Shown here in pieces: positions 47,462-60,195 of a stretch of 64,000 bases of DNA. A program made the translations under genes and the position numbers. The number at the start of each line of letters is the position of its first letter. Positions within the stretch are counted from its first letter, which is position 1. The notes beneath the pieces were generated by a model. That model worked only from the letters and a program-made list of their open reading frames with translations. It ran no database searches and was not told the DNA's origin. Source of the stretch: Humulus lupulus (Eukaryota > Streptophyta > Magnoliopsida > Rosales > Cannabaceae); contig NC_084800.1 of assembly GCF_963169125.1 (NCBI RefSeq), positions 144,704,397 through 144,768,396 of the forward strand, read 5' to 3'.

Positions 47462-49340
47462 GGCCCCAGCAGTCCCGAAGGCAGTTCAGGCTCAGATTGA
47501 TGCCTTGAACTAGGCTATACAGCAACTGGTCAGGGGACGAACGCCCCATATCGAGTACGATAGGAGGAGGGGCACCCCCTTTGTACAAAGGATTGTTGCA
47601 GTCGAAACCCCCAGTAAGTTTAAGATGCCTACATTTCCAAATTTCGACGGATATGGAGACCTTGTATCTCACGTTAATAAGTTTGAGATACAAATGGACA
47701 TACAAAAAGTGTCGGAAGATGCCCGCTGTCGGATCTTCCCTGTGACACTATCTGATACCACTCAGGAGTGGTTCTTCAAGTTCCCTCCTGCTAGTATAGT
47801 ATCTTAGGAAATGTTCGTGAAGGAATTCTACGGACAGTTCTACGCAGGTCGTGTACACGCCACAGAGGCCAACCAGCTGGTCGAGATACGACAGAAGGAG
47901 GGAGAGCCTTTGAAAGAGTATGTCCAACGCTTCATGCGAGCTGCAACTGGAGCCAAGACAGTGGGAAATGAAGGTAAGATGATGGCTCTAACTGCTGGAG
48001 TTAGGCGCCATTCACCCCTCTGGAGTAGCCTAAGAAAGCATGGGGTTAGAAGTACCCAAGAGTTCTTAGATCGGGCTGATCGATATATCAAGCTCAAAGA
48101 TGTGATCGCCAATGAAGGGAAATTGCCAAATAAAGACAAGGGGCCTAAAGAACCCGCCAAAGCCGCCAACGGGTCAGAAAAACCCAATGGCAACGGGAAT
48201 GGCAATGGGAGAAATGGTGGAAAGCAGGTGAACAATGAACCCTCGACTTCCAAGATTAAGCACCCCAAAGGCAATCGGTATGAGCCGAGATTCACCAACT
48301 ACATTGCCCTTGTCGAAAGCCGAGCTGAAGTCTACCAGGAGACCAGCTCAAGCATGCCTTACAAACGACCTGCACCTATAAGGAAGGATATCTCCAAGAG
48401 AGATACAACGAAGTTTTGTCATTTTCACAACGACTACGGGCACGACACCAATGAATGTAATCATTTGAAGGATGAGATTGAGCTCCTGATAAGGCAGGGA
48501 CATTTAAGAAGATATGTGTGAGCCGCAGGAGGTTCTCAGCGAGAGGCTCAAGGTGGCAACGAGCAGGTGCCTGCACGGCAACGCTCGCCACCTTTACAGC
48601 AAGCTCCTGTGGCAGGCACTTTACTCACCATCTGTGGAGGCCCACATCTTGCAGGAGATAGTGGGAAGGCAAGGGAGCGATACGCTTGAACCCTACACCA
48701 CGACCATGACATCGAGATGATGAGTGTGGAAGATCGAGCACCAAAAAAGGCTCGTACAAAGGAGGAATTAATAACCTTCTCTGATGACGATGCCTAGCAC
48801 GTACGATTCCCACACTCTGACCTGCTGGTCGTGGACGTACAAATTGCCAATATGATGATGAAAATGGTGTTGGTCGACACAGGAAGTTCGATTAACATCC
48901 TATAGAAGTCCTCGCTGGAAAGAATGAAGTTGTCCGTCAAAGACCTGGAGCCATGCAACCAAACCATTTATGGTTTTTCCGGTGAAGGGCTCCCCCCAAC
49001 AGGGTCGATTAGGCTTCCAGTTACGGTGGGTACTGCGCTTGCTAATAGGACATTACTTACTACTTTCATAGTAGTTGATTGTCCTTCAGCATACAATGCT
49101 GTAATTGGGAGACCAATTCTGGTCGAGCTACGAGCCGTCACCTCGATATGGCACCTCGCCATGAAATTCCCAACAAACGCAGGGACAGGTTGCGTATTGG
49201 GAAACCAGAGGGAAGCGAGGGAGTGCTACAACACCTCGATCACTAAGGCGAAGAAGGGTGCATCGAGAGATATTCGCGGGAAAGAGTTGCAAATGGCAAC
49301 TGATGCTCAGGCCCACTCGGGTGAAAATGTCACCAAATAG
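47462..49340 (+). pseudogene. gag: T2 gag core and protease
   Basis: Frame 47625-49340 carries the gag core (FPNFDGYGDLVSHVNKFEIQ, EWFFKFPPASIVS), a stop at 47805, then LKEYVQRFMRAATGAKTVG. A basic Asn/Gly-rich linker follows, then zinc knuckle CHFHNDYGHDTNEC (48418-48459). TGA at 48519 and further stops near 48697 and 48795 follow. The protease box [12 protein letters not shown] sits at about 48870-48905 with TAG directly behind it. The rest of the protease (MKLSVKDLEPCNQTIYGFSG...VIGRP) is open to 49338. Confidence 0.85.
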
Positions 49341-52300
49341 GGTGTTGCCCAAAGCGAGGATAGGGATTTAGATCCTCGCTTTGGGGATTTTGAAGAAGAA
49401 GTGGGACCCATCGAGGACCTTGAAGAGGTCCAACTCGATGAAGAAAATCTGACCAGAGTTGTGAAAGTCGGTAAAAACTTAGAGACAACGACAAAACAAG
49501 CACTGGTGGAGTTTTTAAGGAGGAACCAGGAGGTCTTTGCCTGGTCGCACAAAGACATGGTCAGGATAGATCCTGTAGTCATCATCCATGTCCTAAACAT
49601 CGATAAGAGTTTTCCACTAGTGCAACAAAAAAGAAGGCTGCTCGACAAAGATAGATCAAGGGCCTTAAAAGAAGAAGTTGAGAAGCTGAAGGAGAATGGG
49701 TTCATTAGGGTGGCGTTTTATCCATCGTGTATCTCTAATCCCGTACTAGTGCCTAAGCTGAATGGCAAGTGGCGTACGTGTGTGGATTTTACAGACCTGA
49801 ATAAAGCCTGCCCCAAAATTGTTTCCCACTCCCAAGGATCGACCAGCTGGTCGATGCCACTGCAGGACATGAGATCCTCTCATTCATGGATGCGTACTCC
49901 AGGTATAATCAGATTAGTATGCATCCCCCCGATGAGAATCACACTAGCTTTTGGACTGATATAGGGCTCTACTGTTACAAAGTGATGCCCTTTGGTTTGA
50001 AAAACGCTAGTGCCACTTACCAGCGACTCGTCAACCACATGTTTAAAGAGCTGATCGACACAAACATGGAGGTCTACGTCGACGACATGCTGATCAAGTT
50101 GAAGAAAGCAGAAGGGCATGTAAGGGATTTGTAGGAGTGCTTCAACGTCTTGAACAAATATCAGATGAAGCTAAATCCCCTTAACTGCTCTTTCGGCGTA
50201 GGATCAGGGAAGTTCTTGGGATTTATAGTTAACTCGAGAGGAATTGAAGGCAATCTCGAGAAAATTAAAGCCCTGATCGACATGAAATCGCCAGCAAAGA
50301 TTAAGGATGTTCAAAGTTTAACCGGAAGAATTGCCGCTCTTAGTAGATTCATTTCAAAGTCAACAGATAAGTGCGTCTCATTCTTTAATCTACTTAGAGG
50401 CAATAAAAAGTTTGAATGGACGGAGGAGTGTGAACAGGCGTTTCAAGCACTAAAAACACATATGGCGCAACCACCCATCCTGTCAAAGCCGGTCGATAAA
50501 GAAACTTTGTTCATCTACCTGGCGATCATGGAATACGCTGCTAGTGCTGTTTTAGTAAGGGAAGAAGAAGGCATGCAGAAGGTTGTTTACTATGTAAGCA
50601 AAAGGTTGATTGGAGCAGAACAGCGGTACCCGCCCATCGAGAAGCTATCCTATTGCCTAGTTTTGACCTTCAGGAAGCTATGGCCTTACTTTCAAGCTCA
50701 TCCAATTACGATCTTGACCGACTAGCCTCTTCGACAAGTCCTGCAAAAACCAGAGGCTGCAGGTAGATTGTTAAAATGGGCAGTCGAACTTGGGTAGTTC
50801 GATATATCTTACTTGCCACGAGCAGCGATAAAAGGACAAGCCCTGGCTAACTTCGTTGCAGAATTCACTGAACTTACGAATGGCGAGTAGATTGAAGAGC
50901 CTAATGAGCCTGAATGTCAAAACCAAGCTCCCACGTGGAAATTATTTACAGATGGTTCTTCTAACGAGTGCCACGTTGGGGCAGGAGTGATATTGATAAT
51001 GCCGGAGGGGCATCGATTTCACTGCGCAATCAGGTTTGACTTCACTGCTTCAAACAATGAGGCCGAGTATGAAGCACTGCTCGCTGGATTGCGGTTAGCT
51101 AGGGACATGAATATAAAGGTGCTTGACATCTATAGTGATTCTCAGCTGGTGGTGAATCAAGTCATGGGAGAATACCAGGCGCGATGTTTAAAGATGGTTG
51201 CCTATCTAAACAAAACAAAAGATCTATTGGCTCAGTTCGACAAATACAGTCTCCAGCAAGTACCTCGCGATCGGAATTCCAATGCGGACGCTTTGGCCAA
51301 GTTAGCAAGTGCGAAGGATGCTGATACTCTAAATATAGTGCCGGTTGAGCAGCTAACAATGCCAAGCATCCAAGCAGAGGAGACCGCTATGGTGATCCAG
51401 ATGACGATTGCATGGATGACACCATATATAGAGTATCTAACGCAAGGCATAATACCAACGGACAGAAACAAAGCCAGGACCCTTCAGCGATGGCTGCTAA
51501 GTATATCCCGGTTGATGGAATCTTGTACCACAGGGGATATTCAATGCCACTCCTCAGGTCTATTTCGAAAGAGAAGGCCAAAGAGTTGATGAAAGAGGTA
51601 CACGAAGGCTTTTGTGGAGACCACGCTGGGGGGCAAAGCTTGTCAAAAAAGATACCGAGGCAAGGGTACTTTTGGCCCACAATGAATGAAGATTCGATGG
51701 AGTTTGTACAGAGGTGCGACAAGTGCCAGAGGTTCTCCAAAATCCTGCAAGCAGCCCTTAATAAGCTTAAACAGATGCAAAGTCCGTGGCCGTTTATAGT
51801 TTGGGGCATAGATTTGATCGGATCTTTACCCACAGGGAAGGGCGGCGTCAAATATGTCGTGGTTGCCGTTGACTATTTCACAAAATGGGCTGAAGCCGAG
51901 CCACTTGCAACCATAACGACCAAAAAGGTTCTAGATTTTGTGATCAAGAACATCATTTGTCGCTATGGATTTCCAAGGAAGATAGTCTCGGATAACGGCA
52001 CCCAGTTCGATGGTGATTTATTCACGGATTTTTGTGAACGACATGGCATTATCAAGAGCTTTTCTTCAGTCGCTCATCCCCAAGAAAATGGACAAGTTGA
52101 AGCAGTCAACAAAACGCTGAAGGATACACTAAAGAAAAGACTAGAAGAAACTAAGGGGGCGTGGCCAGAATAATTGCCTGAAGTACTTTGGTCGTACAGA
52201 ACTTCACACCGAACAGCAACGGGTCATACTCCATTCTCTTTGGCTTATGGATATGAAGCTATGTTGCCTGTTGAGTTGGATCTGCCTTTGTACTGCAGAA

Positions 52301-52647
52301 TAACGTACGATCAAGGCTCAAACAACCAGCTATTGATGGAATCCCTCGATTTGATCGATGAGAAACGTGAGCAAGCCCAACTCCGAGTAGCTGTGTACCA
52401 GCAAAAATTCGCACGGTATTTCAACTCTAAAGTACGGGAAAGAAAGTTCAACGTTGGAGATCTTGTACTACGAAGAGTTTTTCTAAACACTCGCGACCAA
52501 TCTGCTGGAGTACTCGGACCTAATTGGGAAGGGCCATACCAGATTGAAGAAGTCCTTCACCCAGGCACCTATAAACTTGCTCGCTTGAACGGAGATCTCG
52601 TTCCTCGCTATTGGAATGGAGAACACCTGCGCAAGTACTATCAATAA
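49341..52647 (+). pseudogene. pol: T2 pol: RT, two RNases H, integrase
   Basis: RT begins in the 49401 frame (QEVFAWSHKDMVRIDP, NGKWRTCVDFTDLNKACPK). It shifts frame near 49820 and continues SFMDAYSRYNQISMHPPDEN, with YVDD at about 50078. Stops occur at 50132, 50723, 50798 and 50888. RNase H ends about 50725. The archaeal-type RNase H (TDGSSNECHVGAG, ASNNEAEYEALLAG, SDSQLVVNQV) spans about 50940-51310. A second shift near 51480 leads into integrase (HEGFCGDHAGG, RCDKCQRF, GIDLIGSLPTGKGG, SDNGTQFDGD, GQVEAVNKTLKD). A TAA at 52171 precedes LPEVLWSYRT. It ends HLRKYYQ with no chromodomain, as in T1. Confidence 0.92.
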
Positions 52648-53332
52648 AAAATTCTTCTTAAAGAATTGGCTTGTATTAATTTTACTTTTTACAAGTTTTG
52701 AAAAAGGGTTTGTCATTTTATGTGACTAGTCGCTTGTAAGTGTAAGATCTTATTGATCACTCGTACAGACATGTTTTGTCCATTTATTATGAGAAATATA
52801 AGGGACTGTGCGCAATCAGTCATTTCTTGTCAATTATTTTATTTATTACAAGTATTTGCTCATTATGTGTGTTGTTTTGTTGTATTACAATTTCAATTAT
52901 TTTGCTCTGAGCAGTATTTTTTAAACAGGTTTTGGTCAAGGCAAGTGACCAAGGACCTAAAGCTCCTCGATCACTTGGGGGGCCATATAAGGTACAAGTA
53001 AGTAAAGCATATCATCAAAAGGTATGTAAACACATGAGCAAAATAAGTGAAAGCATGCTAGGGTACTTAAATTATTTTTTAAAATTTTGTATTTTGTTAA
53101 ATCAAACCAAAGTGCTATGCTAAGTTCGGTCATGCGAACATATGTTATAATAAAATGAAAATGTATTATAATATCAAAAATGAATTACTTTACACCGCGA
53201 GCAGTATTGCTTGGATGTAATTGTTTGATTAAAAGGAAAATAGCTGCCCACACAGCAATAAAAAATTAATGTCTTTACATCACGACCAGTAGGTCGTGTA
53301 ATTAAAAAATTAAAAGATAAAAAGGAAAAAGA
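52648..53332. other. T2 spacer between convergent pol and antisense genes
   Basis: This AT-rich non-coding stretch separates the two facing genes, like 2155-3211 in T1. It holds several AT-rich motifs that could serve as poly(A) signals (AATAAAA at 53143 and 53258 on +). I see no protein similarity. Confidence 0.55.
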
Positions 53333-56003
53333 CTAAGAGGCTGGAGGGTCTTGAGGAGCGTCCTGGTCGACAGCTGCGCCATCTTCATTGTCTGCACCAT
53401 CTATCCCTGTTGCTAGAGAGATCTCCGGGGAAGCAGGTACTTTAGCCCTCTCTTCTTCCTCCAGGCGAATGGCACATTGAGACATTAGAGTCCGCCTCAG
53501 GCGTTCTGATAGATAGTTGAAGTTAGCCTCCGGGTTGTGCTTCCAGAACTCGTAGAAGCAAAGATGAGTGGCTTCCTTGTACTTCTCCAAGTTCTTGGCT
53601 TCAAGTTCCTCAAGCTCCTTCACGCACTTTTCCAGCTCCTCCGTCTCCTGCCTGCTCTCAATCAAATCAAGCTCAAGCTGTACGGATTGTTGGTAGTTGA
53701 GTTTTGCGCTTTCCCTGAATTTTTCTTTGTCTTCATTAGATTTCTTCAGGCCGTCCCGAACCTCCAGCAGCTCCTTGCTCAGAGTGGCTTTTTCCTCTTT
53801 CTGCTTAGACAGCTCCGTACTCTTTTCAAGCAACTCGTCGTTCTGTTTAGTTAGCTCATTGATATTCTTGAGCAACTCAGCGTTTTTCCATTCGAGCGCT
53901 TTCTTAGCCTCAGCAAGCCTGGTGTCGAAATTTTTGGCTCGGGACGCCATCACCCCTGCACAGCGCCAGCCATCGGTCATGGTCAGTAATCCCTGGAATC
54001 AGATGAAAAAGGGTAAGGCGATGGTAGAAAACCAAAAATAAATTATTTAGCATCAGGAGGTAACTTATGCTAACTATCTCATTCAGCCCTCGGTTGAATA
54101 TTTTGTCAGGCTCCATGGAAATGGTTTCGGTAATGGCCTCTTGACTGGGTTTATGTTTGGAGAGCTTGTATATCCTCTCCCTGGCTGAGCTGACCACGAT
54201 GTTGGACAGGGAGCCTTCAGGCTGAGTGCGCTGTGTTTGGCTGGTAAGGACCTGAGGAGTAGGGTGCTGGTCGACGGGTGTTGAAGGAGTGGAATGCTGG
54301 TCAACCGGAGGAGTTGAGGCCGGCTGCTCGAGTGGCAATGGAGGTGGTGTGTTATCCTTCGTAGGGACAGTGGCTGAAGGGTCCTTAGTTCGGGCCTTCT
54401 TTGAGGCAGTTTTACTGCTCTCCCCTCGAGACCTCTTGCTGTCCTTCCTCTTGCCAGAAGATGCAGCAGCAGCCTTGTAATGCTCGAACACGTCTTCAGA
54501 TGACATATATGCACAAAAGGAAACAACACGAGCAGTGAGACAAGATATATATGGGGCTAAAAATGAAAGTAAAGAGATTATAAGTAAAGTACCCGCGCTA
54601 CAACTACTGGTCGCTACATTACATACTGAACTACTTACTGCCTGGAAGAAATCTAAAATTAAGATTGGAGTATACTTAAAGTTGCCGTCCCCGTCAAATA
54701 AGTGATAGGGAATTGGCAAACTATCTAAGAGCGAAAGATCAGTACCGTTCTCATCTGAAGATTCGTCGATGGGAGCGGGGGGTTCAGTGGCCTTCTTTTT
54801 TCCTTTTCCCTTTGGGGCAGGGGGAGCAGCAGCCCGTGGAGTGCTGGAAGGTTCCCTGATTGTTACTCCAGTGGCCCTCCTCGGAAGGGGTTGTTCCACG
54901 TCTGGGTGCTGCTCGGGAACCTCTCCACCAGTAGCACTCCCCGCTGTTGACTCCCTCACATCCTGATGAGGGGCCAAAAGGGCGACCAGCCTAAGGTTAG
55001 CCTTTGTGACCAGATGCTTGACGCTTTTCTCCACGTCAGTCATACTGGCCAAGAGGGTTGATCATAACTCCATGTCTGGAGTGGGGTCTGGTCGCAACCA
55101 TGGGCCTGAAAGGCACTAAAAATCTAAGAAAGTGTAGAGAAAAAAATTAAAGAATGATTAATGACCAGTGGTACAAAGGTGTTACCTCCTTGAGTGAAGG
55201 CCAGGTTATTCGCAACCATGTCAGTCGTAAGGAAATACTTCTGATAGTACCTCCCCACGTTCGATATGTGAGTGGTGTCAGACAGGAAAGTGCGCCCTGT
55301 TTCCTGATGACAAAAGTGAAAAAACCCCGTGCTTTCTTGGTTGGGGTTAGACTTGAGGTGGAACAGATAATTAACCTCATGGGGTGATGGCACAGGCCAT
55401 TTTTTGTGGCTATAAAGGATATAGAGTGCTGCAAGCATTCTATATCCACTGGGAGTTATTTGGAAAGGGGCGACCCCGAAGTAGTTGGCCACCCTTGGAA
55501 AAAGGGATGAAGAGGCAAGGTAGCCCTGCCTCAATATGGTACCTCGACCAGGCGCTGAAAGCGCCTCCATGCAAGTTCGCCCGTTGGTCTTGATTGGGTC
55601 GAGCTAGTGTCACCACCATGAGTTCATATTTCCTAATATAGTTGGCGATCATCCTGATCGTCACCCGGCTTTCAGGTACAACATACCATTAAACATCTGG
55701 TTGAATAGCATTTCGGGGTTGAGCATGAGTTTGGATATTTGGGTCAGGAATATTTTCTGCTCGACCACTGGTCGAGGGAATTTTAGCCCGAGGAGCAGGC
55801 TGATTTGAAGGATTGGGAATTTTCTTTTTCTGGGCTTTAGTTTTTGCTTGACCCATATTTTGAACGAAGGTCGATGGAGTGTTTGAAGTGGCACGAGAAA
55901 AGGGAATTTCAAGTATTAGCAACGACGGTTGCTCCTCATCCTCAAGTAGCTGAGCTAGTAAGTCGTCGTCGATGGGTCTTTCACCTCCTCACGGATCTTG
56001 CAT
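53333..56003 (-). pseudogene. T2 antisense accessory gene, three or four exons
   Basis: Reads 56003 to 53333. ATG at 56003 (MQDP) is followed by TGA at codon 5, then an open frame to about 55689. After a frame change near 55600, FPRVANYFGVAPFQITPSGYR at 55510-55440 aligns with NYFDLAPLQLSPNSW of T1. Donor GTAAC after 55186 and acceptor TTTCAG before 55105 define an 80-nt phase-1 intron that joins the two ORF frames exactly. Exon 2 is a Pro/Ser/Lys-rich linker with a TGA near 55066; part of it (about 54660-54510) may be another intron. Exon 3 starts 53992 after ATTCCAG, phase 0 (donor GTTAGC at 54074, weak). It encodes a Lys/Glu coiled coil ending FYEFWKHNPEANFNYL, like FNVWRQDPHFDFSSF in T1. 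Confidence 0.75.
55106..55185 (-). other. Predicted intron 1 of the T2 antisense gene
   Basis: On the minus strand the donor AAGGAG|GTAAC lies at 55185-55181 and the acceptor CCTTTCAG ends at 55106. The 80-nt intron separates a codon after its first base, and exon 2 then continues in the frame used by the downstream ORF. Length and phase match intron 1 of the T1 gene. Confidence 0.6.
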
Positions 56004-56888
56004 GAAAATCCACGAGCAGAGAAAAGGGGAGGTAAGACATAAAGCTTAAAAGCTTATGTTGAGTGTTGGAATAATGTTGCTCGCGTATAAAAATTAATTT
56101 TTTATACGGCAAGCAACATTCTAACAAAAACACTAAGCTCTATACGAGCAGTTTGAAAAACAGATAGAAAAGCGAAAGTAAAAAGTTTTTCAGGAAAAAG
56201 CTTTTTCAACTCCGAAGGGGCAGGAAAAACCCAGTTTTTCAACTAGCTTAAAAATCGAATTTTTACTTCAATTTTACGCCCTAAATCTACAATCTTGACT
56301 ACCAAACTGGCTCCTAACTCCTATGAAACATTATTTCGCTATCCTACCAAGCTTCTATAAGCATGCCCATTATCCCAAAATAGTTTCGGCCAAGAACAGT
56401 CAAGAACACAAATTTAATACATAAAAATTAGTTTTGCATGGCATCTCAAACATCCGAGGGGTTCATAAAACTTACTTAGATGAAAAGAGGGGTCTGAAAC
56501 GAAGCAGCTTTGAACGTCCGAGCAAAGGATCCTTAGAACAGCGATGGAAGCTTTTCAAGTTTTCTGGGTTCTGAAAGTCGAGGTTCTTGGGAGTTCTTGA
56601 CGAGAAAATAGCGAGTGAAAAGTAAAAGTAAAAAAATAAATTTGGGGTATTATATATAGTGACTGCGACACATTAAAAGAGGTAATCATGAGTTACTTTT
56701 TCTAAGCATGGGGAAGTGAAATGGTCGTCAGACATATTCTTGGGAAACCGAAAAGACTTGATTAGACATGATTGCTCACCTTTTTCGAGAAAGCATGGGC
56801 GGTTCTGACAGATTTCGTGGGGTATTCGAAGAGTCGGTTTCCTAAGTTTACTTATTGCTAGTCGCAATAAATAAACTTTGGGGGCAAA
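56004..56888 (-). promoter_or_regulatory. Possible promoter and leader of the T2 antisense gene; polypurine tract
   Basis: On the minus strand a TATATATAATA box lies at about 56659-56649. About 180 bases downstream there is a strong donor-like sequence, CTAAGTAAGTTTT (56478-56466), and an acceptor-like TTTTCATGCAAG next to ATG 56003. A 5'-leader intron of about 470 nt is therefore plausible. The right end holds the + strand polypurine tract (CTTTGGGGGCAAA, 56876-56888) of T2. Confidence 0.45.
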
Positions 56889-57506
56889 TGTTTACCCAAA
56901 AAACGGTTGCTGATGACGTGGTGATAATTTCTCACACGTGGTTGACACGTGGCGAAAGTACTGCTCGACTATTGACCAGAAGCACACCACATCGTCAGGG
57001 TTAATTTTTTATACGACTAGGCTGGTCATATAATTTAAGTTATTTCCTTCTTAAGTTGTAATCTTATAATAACTGCGTTGAATATTTCTTCATTATTATC
57101 TTGATACGCAATTATTAAGAAAAGATAGGGCACGTTGTCATGTGTAACCCTCCTTGAGCCTATAAATATGCATGAAATAGCTCAAGGAAGGGACTTTTGA
57201 AATTTTCATTTCCTGAATCTTGCTGCGAAATATTGAGAGAAAAAAGAGCTAAAGTGAGTTGTTCACCGTCTTATTGTAATACATTCAAGGTTTGTGAAAC
57301 TCAAGAATCCTAGTTCTTTGATCACTGCTTTGAGATTAAATAATAATAATATCACTAAGTGGACGTAGGTCATTACCATTCTTTGGGACCGAACCACTAT
57401 AGTTCCTTGGTGTTTTCTTCCTTTCTGTTAGATCATTTTTCTCATTCTTGCTTTATACTTTGTCGTACATTTGACTCTGTGTCGTTGGCCAAATCGATGG
57501 TCAACA
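56889..57506 (+). repeat. T2 right LTR
   Basis: It spans 618 bp with the same ends as the left LTR. A TATAAATA box lies at 57161-57168. I count about 26 substitutions against the left LTR and no length difference; most are transitions. Confidence 0.96.
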
Positions 57507-57683
57507 GACCGCCTTAGAGTTTCATGTCTTAAGCAAAGACAATATCCTTCATGTTGTCCTTCTGTATCCATCCATTACGTGCGAATTCTAATACCATAGG
57601 GTGCTAACCAATCCTTATTCTATCTTCTGAAAATTCAATATGAAACTATCCATTCAAACAAACTTTAGGTTCTTGTGTTATCT
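57507..57683 (-). repeat. G3 remnant to the right of T2
   Basis: A short stretch between the T2 target duplication and the L1 LTR. By position it should be the continuation of G3, since T2 inserted into G3 at GATCG. It is too short and decayed for me to match it to a domain. No G3 5' LTR is seen. Confidence 0.4.
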
Positions 57684-59105
57684 TGATTGGTGGTGAAAAA
57701 TACATATTTATTGATCTCAAATGTTAAGTTATATTAAATTTTAATTAATATTTTAAGGAAATTAATTAAATATATTTTTACAACTGAAAATATTTAGTTT
57801 GAATTTAATTTGGTTTATTTTGCATGAATTATGTTGCATTTTGGTACAAATAAAAAAGAAAGATTAAATTTTGGAAGAAAGAAATTGAATAAATAGTATT
57901 TTTCTTTTAAAGTCTTTCCATTGCATAAAGCCCAACCTAAGTGATTTCTTTGATCTCATGCCAGGCCCAACTTTACAATTCTCTCTATGTGACATGTGAT
58001 CAATATTAAGATAAATATGTGCCATTGCTATCTATCAAATAGCAAGGATCCACAATCAATTGGCAATGACTAATTAAGACAATCACTTCCCTGGCAGAGT
58101 TGACCAACAATCATGCTTCGTTGGGAGCATTCTCAATCAATCCCATGTTCTGATAGCATTTCAAGGCATCAACATCTCAATTATATTTGACTAATTGAGA
58201 GAAATCAATTTGCAACAATTAGTTTTCCATTATTATTTTATTCAAATTAATGAGAAAATCAAATCCAATTAATTAATATTTCATTTCCCACTGAACGGTT
58301 TTAGCATGTCAAAATGCTATATAAAGGGGACCTCTTGTACATATTAGAATGTAATTTTCATTAGCAAAACTATAGTAAATTTTAGTCTCATTTTGTCTAT
58401 TTCTTCTCATATTTTCTCTTTAGAATATTGTGAGAATGACTAGCATTATAGGCTAGTTTCCTAGGTAAGGTAAATGATGATCATATATGTGAGGTAAAAT
58501 TTATTTATGTTATGATTCACCAAGTGCCTAAAGTTCATACATTTGAGTAATATAATTTCTTCTATTTTTCTCCATCTCTATATCAATATATTTAACTATT
58601 TAGTATTATATATAAATAGTCATGCTTTTTCTATGTGAATATAATAATACAAATATATCGATATTTTAATTTTATGGTTAATCTTTTATTGCATTATTGC
58701 CAATGAGGTATATTGTCATTCTTAGATTTTTCATAAGATTATTTTCTATGATCTTAAGGTGAGAGTTTTTATTACTCAAATACATTTTATTAATATATGT
58801 TTTTCAAGTTTTATCTTCCAATTAAATTGTTGGGAAGTGAACAATTTAACTGCGTTTTATGTGTGAATCAAAACTCAAATAAATGAGCCAAACATATAAG
58901 TGATTCTTGAAACCTTATCACTTTTGTTATTGAATTTTTCTACCAATTTTATTTTCAACATTTTCTCAAAAACCACCATCGATCTCTTTACTGTGTGTGC
59001 TTTAGTTCTACTAATCACCTTTTGATTAAGATATCTCTCTGTGGACACAACCATCCATACTACACTACAACAACCGCTTTGTGAAGACATGTTTGGGCGT
59101 AATCA
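57684..59105 (+). repeat. L1 5' LTR (about 1422 bp)
   Basis: The right edge, GCGTAATCA at 59105, is set by the primer site five bases on. The left edge is placed at TGATTGGTGG (57684) because TGATT...AATCA makes a terminal inverted repeat; this side is less certain. A TATATAAAGGGG promoter box lies near 58318. Confidence 0.7.
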
Positions 59106-59110
59106 AATTT

Positions 59111-59128
59111 TGGCGCCGTTGCCGGGGA
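59111..59128 (+). promoter_or_regulatory. L1 primer binding site (Asp tRNA type)
   Basis: TGGCGCCGTTGCCGGGGA is the standard primer site of Athila-type elements, complementary to the 3' end of aspartate tRNA. Confidence 0.95.
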
Positions 59129-60195
59129 GATAGAATCCAAAATTTTAGTGGAATGGCCAAGAGGTAGGTGATTTTTTATTTTTTTAATTACTATTTGTTA
59201 TTTTTTTTTTAGGACTGTTGTAGCTATTTTATTTTTATTTTTGTTAATATTGTCTTTTATCTATTAAGTATTTTTTTTATCTGGTAAAATAAATAGTTTT
59301 ATGTTAATAATTCTATGTTTAGTATTCGTTTATTTCCATTTTTTAGTTTATACAATATAATTAATAGGTAACCAAAAAAAATGTGTTAGGATTTACTAGT
59401 GTTGCATATAGGACTATTTTGTTTTCTCTTCTTACAGTATTAGTTTCATTATTAAAAAAAATATTAGTCATTAATTTTCTTTATACGTTATTGATATTTT
59501 TAGTATTTTTTTTAATTGATTGTTTCTAAATTATCTTTCATTGTTAACTATTTGTCACTTAATTATTTTGTTTCTAGTTTTACTTTTTAGCTTTAAATTT
59601 ATAGATTTTAAAATTGTAAATAATAACTTAGGTCTCATAATTTTTGTGATGTTAGGTTTTAGAATTAGCTATAATTTAGGCTCTTTCTCTTCAATTCTTG
59701 TTTTAAAAAAAATCATAAAATTCTAAAAAAAAATTGTTCATAAAATTTTATCATAAAACTTTCTAGTATTAGGGAACAATAGTGTAATGCTACAAGTGGT
59801 AAAAACTGAGAGTATTCTGTCTAGAAAGATTGGCTTTTAAGGTTTGTGATAGATTATCCTCTACACTTTCCTGGGAACCTTGGTTCTATCTAGGAAAGTG
59901 TGGGACGAAGCGGTACCTTGGCAACCTTCCCAATCGGTCTGGGAATATTTCTTGTGTATGCCCTTGTATCGTTACATTTTTAAACTTTTTACTATTAAAA
60001 AAAAACAATCTTGTTCTTTCAAAATAAGTAATTTATTTTACTTATAGGTCATTTGGTTGAAAATGTTTGAATTATGATTTTCCATACTCATCTAGTAACC
60101 TCGGGGAGTTCTGGTGAGGCATGTGAGATCATTTCAAATTGTCCAAATCTACCAAGGAACAAGTTTAACAAAAAAAAACTCATTTTTGATAGTGG
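59129..60195 (+). other. L1 untranslated leader
   Basis: T-rich, about 1.07 kb. An ATG with a donor-like sequence (ATGGCCAAGAGGTAGGTG, 59153-59170) lies soon after the primer site. A TTTTTGATAG acceptor-like sequence ends just before the gag ATG at 60196, so a leader intron is possible. No ORF of interest is seen. Confidence 0.5.

Larger units (their letters stand above)
43443..57506 (+). mobile_element. T2: Tat-lineage Ty3/gypsy retrotransposon with antisense accessory gene and a nested solo LTR
   Basis: LTRs of 618 bp at both ends, about 26 differences by eye, flanked by GATCG (43438-43442) and GACCG (57507-57511). Order on +: LTR, primer site, gag, protease, RT, RNase H, archaeal-type RNase H, integrase (ending 52647), then a minus-strand accessory gene (53333-56003), polypurine tract and LTR. 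Solo LTR S2 interrupts gag. Coding lesions are numerous, so it is an older copy than T1. Confidence 0.95.
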
